Shown here in pieces: positions 30,417-35,762 of a stretch of 35,762 bases of DNA. Positions within the stretch are counted from its first letter, which is position 1; each line of letters begins with the position of its first letter. The translations under genes and the position numbers were made by a program. The notes beneath the pieces are model-generated. The model was not told where the DNA came from, made no database searches, and saw only the letters and a list, made by a program, of their open reading frames with translations. The DNA is from an uncultured Planctomycetia bacterium (GTDB lineage Bacteria; Planctomycetota; Phycisphaerae; FEN-1346; JAACEH01): contig CAIYVX010000047.1 of the NCBI GenBank assembly GCA_903929765.1, positions 1 through 35,762 on the forward strand. Reading direction: 5' to 3'.

Positions 30417-31235
30417 TTAACTTTTAATTCCCGCTTCCCCGCCGACCATCTCCCCATTCGCCCACAAATAATAACTCGGCTCCGAATACAAAAATCTCGC
30501 CACGTACCCGCACGACTGTTCCAGCGTCGGATGCCACACCTTCGCCGTCTTCGCCCCCAGATAACTCCGCGTCCACCGCCCGATCTCCCCCAAGAGCCAC
30601 CCGCGCTCCTCCTCCGCCAAAGCGTTCACCGCCGCCACCAGCGCCGCCGCACTCCGCGCATCCGCCCGCCCGAGGCCCGCCGCCGCCAGCGCCTCGCGCA
30701 GCCGTTCCGATTGCGGCGGAGGCGGCGCATCGTATTCCGTCATCCCCGCCTGCGCAAAAAATGGATGCACCCGCGCCATCGCCGCCAACGCCTCCACGTA
30801 CGGCGTTCCCGCTTGCGGCAACGTCTCCCGCACCAGCCGCGCCGCCAGCCCCAGCCCGCGCCAGTTCGGCTCCAACACCACGCGGCTGATCGTCCGCAAA
30901 TGCGCATTCCAGAACCGCGCCCGCCCCCGCGCCGGCAGCCGCGCCACCAAAGGCGCCAACGCCCGATTCCGCGCCGCCAAGGCCACCGCCGGATAGCTGT
31001 ACGCAATCACCCCGATCAACTCCCCCTGACCTTTGTTGTTTTCGGGTGCCACGGTTCTGCTTGCAGAACCGTGTTCTTCGCTGTACCGCAGTACAAATAT
31101 CTTCGCCACCCCGCCGATCAAATGACTCCGATAATGCAACCCCGCCAGGGCATACCAATCCTCGAGCCGCCCCGCCTCCACCCGCACCCCCGCCACCAGC
31201 GTCGACTCGCGACGTTCTTTAACCGTGCCTTCCAT
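30417..31235 (-). CDS. GNAT-like acetyltransferase domain protein
   Basis: 272 residues with GGAGG ten bases before ATG 31235. The core has G-V-I-A-Y-S-Y, then R-V-V-L-E-P-N-W-R-G-L-G-L-A-A-R-L, the acetyl-CoA pyrophosphate loop (R/Q-x-x-G-x-A type), and then V-E-A-L-A-A-M-A-R-V-H-P-F-F. This pattern occurs in GNAT proteins found next to ParB-like genes. The C-terminal third is helical and unassigned. Residues 55-64 come from an R7 repeat. The stop codon lies in an R12 tract. It follows the ParB-like gene on the same strand across a hairpin. The substrate is unknown. Confidence 0.65.
   Translation of the reverse strand: MEGTVKERRESTLVAGVRVEAGRLEDWYALAGLHYRSHLIGGVAKIFVLRYSEEHGSASRTVAPENNKGQGELIGVIAYSYPAVALAARNRALAPLVARLPARGRARFWNAHLRTISRVVLEPNWRGLGLAARLVRETLPQAGTPYVEALAAMARVHPFFAQAGMTEYDAPPPPQSERLREALAAAGLGRADARSAAALVAAVNALAEEERGWLLGEIGRWTRSYLGAKTAKVWHPTLEQSCGYVARFLYSEPSYYLWANGEMVGGEAGIKS
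31046..31073. repeat. R7 palindrome inside the GNAT gene
   Basis: GTGCCACGGTTCTGC and GCAGAACCGTG form a perfect 11-bp stem. It is read in frame between two strands of the GNAT core. Confidence 0.85.
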
Positions 31236-31251
31236 AACTCAATCTCCCTCC

Positions 31252-31274
31252 AAAATAGGGACAGACCCTATTTT
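31252..31274. terminator. Perfect hairpin between the ParB-like and GNAT genes
   Basis: AAAATAGGG (31252-31260) and CCCTATTTT (31266-31274) are exact complements with loop ACAGA. The arms end in A and T runs, so the RNA of either strand could act as a weak terminator. The TAG stop of the ParB-like gene (31268-31270) is inside the stem. AGGGACAG motifs near 6914 and 16533 look related. Confidence 0.55.
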
Positions 31275-32044
31275 TCCCCCGCCAGAAAACTTTCCGCCAG
31301 CCGCACCAGATTCTCCGCCCGCCCTCGCCCCCGCTCCGCGTGTTCTTTGCCGTTCGTAGGGACAGGGCTCTGCCCTGTCCGGCAGTTTCTTTTGCCGTTG
31401 CCGTTCGTAGGGGCAGAGTTTATCTCTGCCCTGCCGTTGTCGTTGCCACTTCTTCCCGCCGCACCCAACGCCTTCCTCACCACCTCCATCTCCTCCACCC
31501 GCAAAAAGAACGTCATCGGCCGCAGCGTCCCCGCCCGCGCCGCCTCGGCCCCCACCGGTCCCGGCAACGCCTCCCGCCCCAGCGCCAGCGCCCGCTCCAG
31601 CGCCGCCCGATCTTCCGGCAGAAACTTCGCCAGCGCCGCCACGTCTTCCCCCGCCGTCCCCGCCAGTTCCGCCACCAGCGCCGCCCGACGCATCGGATCG
31701 TCCCGCCCCTCCAGCCGATTCAGCGTCGCCAACAAGAGCAGCGCCTCCCGTTCATCCACCTCCCACACCTCGCACCGCGCCGTCGTCCGCCCCAGCCGCC
31801 GCAACACCTCCAGCCGGTGATGCCCGTTCAGCACCTGGTACCGCGCCGCCCCGCCGGCCTCTCCGGGTGCCACACTTTGAAGCTCCGACGAAGTCGGAGC
31901 CAAAGTGTGTGTTTCTTCTTTCAATGGTCTCACCACCAGCGGCTCATACCGCCCCGTCCGCTCGATGTGCCGCTGGAGTTTCTTCATCCCCTCTTCGGTC
32001 ATCACATTCGAGTTCCGCGTTATGCAGATCTCCACATAAACCAT
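31268..32044 (-). CDS. ParB-like nuclease-domain protein, possibly 5'-altered by the RIT element
   Basis: 258 residues. A ParB/sulfiredoxin-type core is visible: R-N-S-N-V-M-T-E-E, then I-E-R-T-G-R-Y-E-P-L-V-V-R-P-L, and Y-Q-V-L-N-G-H-H-R-L-E-V-L (the G-x-H-R motif that binds the nucleotide). Two repeat-derived stretches interrupt it, about 45-60 and 204-230. The first codons lie in a TTATGTGGAGA motif that recurs 89 bp away beside the recombinase trio, no ribosome site precedes ATG 32044, and the N terminus is short for the family, so the original start may be lost. It is likely a regulatory or DNA-associated ParB relative, not the chromosomal partition protein. Confidence 0.7.
   Translation of the reverse strand: MVYVEICITRNSNVMTEEGMKKLQRHIERTGRYEPLVVRPLKEETHTLAPTSSELQSVAPGEAGGAARYQVLNGHHRLEVLRRLGRTTARCEVWEVDEREALLLLATLNRLEGRDDPMRRAALVAELAGTAGEDVAALAKFLPEDRAALERALALGREALPGPVGAEAARAGTLRPMTFFLRVEEMEVVRKALGAAGRSGNDNGRAEINSAPTNGNGKRNCRTGQSPVPTNGKEHAERGRGRAENLVRLAESFLAGEK
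31353..31434. repeat. Two R4 repeats inside the ParB-like gene
   Basis: Copies at 31353-31383 (GGACAGGGC/GCCCTGTCC) and 31403-31434 (GGGGCAGAG and CTCTGCCC) are joined by TTGCCGTTGCCGTT. They are read in frame near the C terminus. Confidence 0.85.
31867..31911. repeat. R7-type palindrome inside the ParB-like gene
   Basis: GTGCCACACTTTG, an inner GCTCCGAC/GTCGGAGC hairpin and CAAAGTGTG make one 45-base unit followed by TTTCTTCTTT. It is read in frame just before the G-H-H-R motif. Confidence 0.8.
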
Positions 32045-32128
32045 AATATGCGGTGTTGGACGTTATGTGATCCTGAAGTTTTTGAATGCTTTGCGGCGGT
32101 TCTCTGGGCATGGTAGTTCTCCACATAA
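32029..32128. repeat. Direct and inverted motifs at the proximal end of the RIT element
   Basis: TCTCCACATAA occurs at 32029-32039 and again at 32118-32128. A reversed TTATGTG lies between at 32063-32069, and CGTTATG occurs twice (32018-32024 and 32061-32067). TTATG-N10-CATAA at 32020-32039 looks like a recombinase core site. No gene lies between 32045 and 32130. Confidence 0.55.
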
Positions 32129-32130
32129 TG

Positions 32131-33141
32131 TTAGAGGGAATCAAGCCAGGTAAGGATCTCCGGACTCGATCTCCAGCGTTTGCCGACGCCGGGATCCCCG
32201 GTTACTTCACAGGTTTTCAACGCTTGGGCCTTCATTTCCAGGTCGATCTCGATGTAGTGGTTCGTCGTGGCGATGCTGGCATGGCCCAGCCAACTGCGGA
32301 TCACGTTGACCTCCACGCCCGACTGGAGCAGATGCATGGCCGTGGTGTGCCGGATGGTGTGTGGGGTGACGTTTTTGTTTTTTAACCCTTCCGCCGTACG
32401 GGCGGCCAAGGCGATGTACTTTCCAAGGATGTCCTCGATGCCGGAACGGCTTATCGGACGGCCAAAGCGGTTGAGGAACACATGATCGTCGGGATCAAGT
32501 ACCCCCCGGCTCTGTAGCAGTTGTTTCAGGGCCTGCGCGGTGCTTGGCCAGATCGGACAAGTGCGCCACTTCCGGCCTTTGCCCAGGACCTCGGTCTTAC
32601 AGGGTGCCTGAAGTGACAGCCAGGAGACCCTGGTGTCGGCCGCCTCCTGGACCCGTGCCCCAGTGTTGTACATGAACAGCAGCAGGGCATAATCACGTTG
32701 ACCCCGGGGGGCCTGCCGATCAACCGCACCGAACACGGCACCGATCTCTTCCTTGGTGAGGTACTGCACCTGTGGCGGGGCAGCGCCTCGTTTGAGCGAG
32801 ATTGTGGCAATCCTACGGCAATGATCGAGCAGCCAGGGCTCCTGGCGGGAGATGTACTCGTACAAACGGCGCAGGGACGTGAGTCGATGGTTACGGGTCT
32901 GGATGGAGTTGCCGCGTCGGCGCTCGAGGTCCGCGAGGAAGCCCAGCACGACCGCTTCCGTAACGTCGGTAACGAGTACCTGCATGGTCGGCTTCTTCAG
33001 GCTGGCTGCCACATACCCCAGGAACAACTTGATGGCGTCGCGGTAGCTCTGGATCGTGTTGCTGGCGACGTTTCGCCGGCAGACCAAGTGGTCCTCGAAG
33101 AACGACCGGACGTAGGGGGCCAGATAGGCGTCGGCATTCAT
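32131..33141 (-). CDS. ritC: Tyrosine recombinase, third gene of the trio (RitC)
   Basis: 336 residues with GAGGAGGTGAGG before the ATG. The N-terminal half is the SAM-like core-binding domain. The catalytic half has Arg in T-G-A-R-V-Q-E-A, then H-T-I-R-H, L-G-H-A-S-I and the nucleophile Tyr in T-N-H-Y-I-E-I-D. All active-site positions are present. It overlaps the middle gene by four bases. Confidence 0.93.
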   Translation of the reverse strand: MNADAYLAPYVRSFFEDHLVCRRNVASNTIQSYRDAIKLFLGYVAASLKKPTMQVLVTDVTEAVVLGFLADLERRRGNSIQTRNHRLTSLRRLYEYISRQEPWLLDHCRRIATISLKRGAAPPQVQYLTKEEIGAVFGAVDRQAPRGQRDYALLLFMYNTGARVQEAADTRVSWLSLQAPCKTEVLGKGRKWRTCPIWPSTAQALKQLLQSRGVLDPDDHVFLNRFGRPISRSGIEDILGKYIALAARTAEGLKNKNVTPHTIRHTTAMHLLQSGVEVNVIRSWLGHASIATTNHYIEIDLEMKAQALKTCEVTGDPGVGKRWRSSPEILTWLDSL

Positions 33142-34544
33142 GGCCTCACCTCCTCACCGGCCACCAAGCCGAACTGCCGGCGAAAGCGGTCATTCGCCTC
33201 CTTCAGCAGGTCCGCCGTGATCGTCAGATAGACCTCCGTGGAGCGGATCTCGACATGCCCCATGAAGGTCGAGAGACCCATGAGCCGACTCTGCACATCG
33301 ACGCCCTCACGGTACCAGCGTAATAGGCGGTGTACGGCAAAGGCGTGACGAAGGTCGTGCAGGCGGGGTCCGCGTTGCCCGTTTTTGCGGTTAATGCCGA
33401 CGGTGGTGAGCAACTGGCGGAAGATCGGCCCGATGGTTCTCTGGTTCAGCGGCCTGCGCCAGAGTGTCACGAATAACGGATCTTCGTCGTTGACAGGTTG
33501 CAGCACCGCGTATCGGGCGTCAAGATAACGCTGGAGGAGGTCGCCCATTCTTGGGCCAAACGGGACCATACGGCTCTTGTGGAACTTGGTCTGGCGGATG
33601 AGAAGGATGCCACGGTCCAGATCCACATCCCGCAAACACAGGCGGCAAGCCTCACCGACACGAAGCCCCAGCGCATAGAGCACGGCGATCAAGGTGTGGC
33701 TGACCTGGGGCCGCAAGGGGAAGAGGTGGTTCCGGGGCAACTGACGGGCCGCGTCCAGAATGGCGGCCATCTGTTTTTGGGTGACGATGAACGGCCGGAA
33801 GGAGGTTTTCGATGCCCTCTCGTCATACTCCAGTCCGGCGCCCAGAGGGTTCTGGACGATGACTTCGGTGGCCAGGAGGTGCTCGAAGAACCCGCGTGCC
33901 ATATGCACCATCTTGAGGCGCCGAACCGGACCGCAGGCTATCTGGTCAATCCAGCGGCGGATTACCCCGGCGGTTACGTCTTGGACAGCGGTGACGGCCT
34001 GTGCTCGAAGAAAGCGGTCCAAGGTCTCCAACACCGCTTCGTTGTTTTTGTACTTCTTGCCGACCGCACGGTGGAGCCTGAGGTAGGCTTGCAGGTGTTT
34101 CTGGAGGGGACCTGGCGGTGGCGGGTTAGCTTGGCAGTCGGCCAGAGCCAGCTCTGGTTTGTGCGATTGAGCGGCATGCGCGATCTTCGTCCAACTTTGG
34201 TCGCCGTGGCGAACCTTAAACTCCGCCATGGGGTTTGAGGCCATCAGGCCGGCCTGGACCACCGCGTCCAGGTAGCGATCGAGCACCTGGCACTGCTTGG
34301 CGGCGTAGCTCGTAGTGACGCCGGCGGAGATGCGAACGATCCATTGGACAAGGACCGGCTCGCTGATGATCAGTCCGCCTTCTTGTGAAGGTTCCCCGCG
34401 TGCAAACCCCAGGAACTGCCGAACTGCGTGGCGATGCAACTGCTCTGTTCCTGGGCCCTGGTCGGACAACGACCTCAGGTGGCACTGTAGGACACGCTCA
34501 GCGTCAGCCCAACTCACGACGCCGCTCTGGTTCTTGTTGCTCAT
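33138..34544 (-). CDS. ritB: Tyrosine recombinase, second gene of the trio (RitB)
   Basis: 468 residues, the longest of the three, with GGGGAGG before the ATG. A long N-terminal part suggests two DNA-contact regions. The catalytic domain has Arg in L-G-L-R-V-G-E-A, then L-H-D-L-R-H, M-G-H-V-E-I and Tyr in T-E-V-Y-L-T-I. The active site is complete. Four-base overlaps with both neighbours indicate coupled translation and a joint complex. Confidence 0.93.
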   Translation of the reverse strand: MSNKNQSGVVSWADAERVLQCHLRSLSDQGPGTEQLHRHAVRQFLGFARGEPSQEGGLIISEPVLVQWIVRISAGVTTSYAAKQCQVLDRYLDAVVQAGLMASNPMAEFKVRHGDQSWTKIAHAAQSHKPELALADCQANPPPPGPLQKHLQAYLRLHRAVGKKYKNNEAVLETLDRFLRAQAVTAVQDVTAGVIRRWIDQIACGPVRRLKMVHMARGFFEHLLATEVIVQNPLGAGLEYDERASKTSFRPFIVTQKQMAAILDAARQLPRNHLFPLRPQVSHTLIAVLYALGLRVGEACRLCLRDVDLDRGILLIRQTKFHKSRMVPFGPRMGDLLQRYLDARYAVLQPVNDEDPLFVTLWRRPLNQRTIGPIFRQLLTTVGINRKNGQRGPRLHDLRHAFAVHRLLRWYREGVDVQSRLMGLSTFMGHVEIRSTEVYLTITADLLKEANDRFRRQFGLVAGEEVRP

Positions 34545-35731
34545 ACCAGATCCTCCCCATCGCCGATGGCAACCGCCCGCAGGTGCTCGACGTCAATCTT
34601 CGTGTACCGTTGCGTGGAGGCCAGATTGTGGTGTCCGAGGTAGTCAGCGATGGACTTCAACGGGACGCCTTCATCAAGAAGTCTCTGGGCGCACGAGTAG
34701 CGAAAGGTGTGTGTGCCCGGTCGATCAACTTGCACACCAGCCTGGGCCATGTACTTTCGCAGTTGATAGCCCAAAGCATAGGTGTAAACCAAGGGCGGGA
34801 ACGGCGGTTTGGTCGAGAGAAACACCTGCCGGTGTGGACTCTTGGGACGGCCGTTTCGGAGATAGGCCAGAATCGCATTGCCCGTCGAGGGCGACAATGG
34901 ATATCGCGTGGTGTTGCCCGCCTTCCGCGAGCGAACGCACAGTTCTTCGTTCCGCCAATCAATGTCGTCGAGTTGCAGCCGAATCACTTCGATGCCGCGT
35001 AGCCCATAGGCCAAGAGCAGACACAGCATGGCGTAATCCCGCCGCCCCTGCGGCGTCCGTCGATCCACGGTCGAGAGCACCTTCTGCGTCTCCGAGCGTG
35101 TCAGGAATCTGGGGCACTCTTCGTGTCGGAACAACCGTGGCCCCGTCACCAGCGGCGACAGGTCTCTCGAGGTAATACCCTGCCGGTACAGGAAGCGGAG
35201 GAACCCCCGCAGGATGGAGCAGAACTGACTCGTCGTCTTGCGCTGGTACCGGCCGCCCAGAGAAGTAATGAATCCCTGGATGGCCTCTGGCCGGATCGCT
35301 CCCAGATGGGCCACGCCGTGTTCGTCCAGGTAACGAGTAAATGCCGCACAGCTCTGCCGGGTGTTCTTGGCATACTCCACGCACACGCCGCGGTGGTCCA
35401 GTTGAAAGGCAACGTACTTATCCACAATCGCTTGCTGGGGAAAGTTCGGCGACATGACCTCCGGGGACGACATCAGCCCCCGTCGTTGCAGGTAAACCAG
35501 GAATCGTCCGAGCATCGATCGCCACAGTCTGGGACCATGCCCAGTCGACTTGATGTACTCGATGAAGGGCCCGATCCAGGCTGCGAACTGATCGACATCA
35601 CGCACACCCCGCTGTTCCACAAGGCAAAGCAACTTTTTTTCTGTAAATTCATTTCCGGTCCGTCTCTCGTAACAGTGGCTTAGGCGTTCTCCGATTCTGT
35701 TATGGTCAGATAAACTTTTCCCGTTTCCCAT
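34541..35731 (-). CDS. ritA: Tyrosine recombinase, first gene of the trio (RitA)
   Basis: 396 residues. The N-terminal core-binding domain is followed by a catalytic domain with Arg in Y-G-L-R-G-I-E-V, then H-T-F-R-Y, L-G-H-H-N-L and Tyr in T-Q-R-Y-T-K-I-D. The second motif has R-Y where many relatives have R-H. It is the promoter-proximal gene; its promoter would lie at or beyond the window edge. The ribosome site is weak (GAAG). Confidence 0.92.
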   Translation of the reverse strand: MGNGKSLSDHNRIGERLSHCYERRTGNEFTEKKLLCLVEQRGVRDVDQFAAWIGPFIEYIKSTGHGPRLWRSMLGRFLVYLQRRGLMSSPEVMSPNFPQQAIVDKYVAFQLDHRGVCVEYAKNTRQSCAAFTRYLDEHGVAHLGAIRPEAIQGFITSLGGRYQRKTTSQFCSILRGFLRFLYRQGITSRDLSPLVTGPRLFRHEECPRFLTRSETQKVLSTVDRRTPQGRRDYAMLCLLLAYGLRGIEVIRLQLDDIDWRNEELCVRSRKAGNTTRYPLSPSTGNAILAYLRNGRPKSPHRQVFLSTKPPFPPLVYTYALGYQLRKYMAQAGVQVDRPGTHTFRYSCAQRLLDEGVPLKSIADYLGHHNLASTQRYTKIDVEHLRAVAIGDGEDLV

Positions 35732-35762
35732 TCTTCGCTTTGTTCCATCAGCACGGCGGTCA

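Larger units (their letters stand above)
32029..35762 (-). mobile_element. RIT (recombinase-in-trio) element, right end outside the window
   Basis: Three tyrosine recombinase genes lie in the same direction with four-base overlaps, which is the definition of RIT elements. The element has no passenger genes. The proximal boundary is set by the repeated TCTCCACATAA motifs; which copy is the true end is unclear. The distal boundary is beyond 35762. Confidence 0.75.

Noticed and set aside
31268-32044. Chromosome-partition ParB and a nearby replication origin
   Set aside because: No parA, no parS-like site and the protein has only the nucleotide-binding core; it is a ParB relative of another kind.

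Overview
The window is a GC-rich bacterial chromosome segment, most likely from a Planctomycetota (Phycisphaerae-like) organism. This placement is an inference from gene content: a DUF1571-type lipoprotein, a Porin_5-like porin, a TMTC-like GT-C/TPR protein, tandem divergent clpP genes behind tig, and very abundant short palindromic repeats of the kind common in planctomycete genomes. No rRNA or other decisive marker is present.

Layout. Bases 1-2600 hold the end of a transposase, a small SLT-type lysozyme-like protein and a class II Fic protein with a striking duplicated operator upstream. dnaE (2597-6109) follows from a good promoter, then a CBM9-like lipoprotein. Bases 6896-7588 are repeat-rich and gene-poor. 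Bases 7589-10038 (minus strand) form a regulatory module: a cytosolic HisKA_2 kinase and an ANTAR response regulator, then a separate promoter, two tandem hexaloop hairpins, an intrinsic terminator and a cluster of very small genes (two zinc ribbons, a membrane peptide and a basic peptide). This reads as an ANTAR-controlled attenuator. xylB and a DUF2007-like gene (10348-12541) are followed on the plus strand by a DUF1571 lipoprotein, an MMPL transporter, a B-box zinc-finger membrane protein, a GT87-like membrane protein and a porin. tRNA-Gly(GCC), tig, clpP1, clpP2 and a zinc-ribbon membrane protein make up the proteostasis block (19453-23568). A small two-gene ankyrin unit, the large GT-C/TPR protein, an RMD1-like membrane protein, a Pro/Ala-rich anchored protein, a GNAT and a ParB-like protein follow. 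The right end (32131-35731) is three overlapping tyrosine recombinase genes, a RIT (recombinase-in-trio) element whose far end lies outside the window.

The most unusual property is the density of short palindromic repeats of about ten families. They fill most intergenic gaps. They also lie in frame inside at least five protein genes (xylB, MMPL, RMD1-like, GNAT, ParB-like), mainly at termini or between domains, and they supply or abut the stop codons of several genes. This resembles the in-frame palindromic elements known from Rickettsia. The other strong candidate for new biology is the ANTAR leader plus small-protein cluster at 7589-8441.

Protein family names come from motif recognition by eye; no database search was run.
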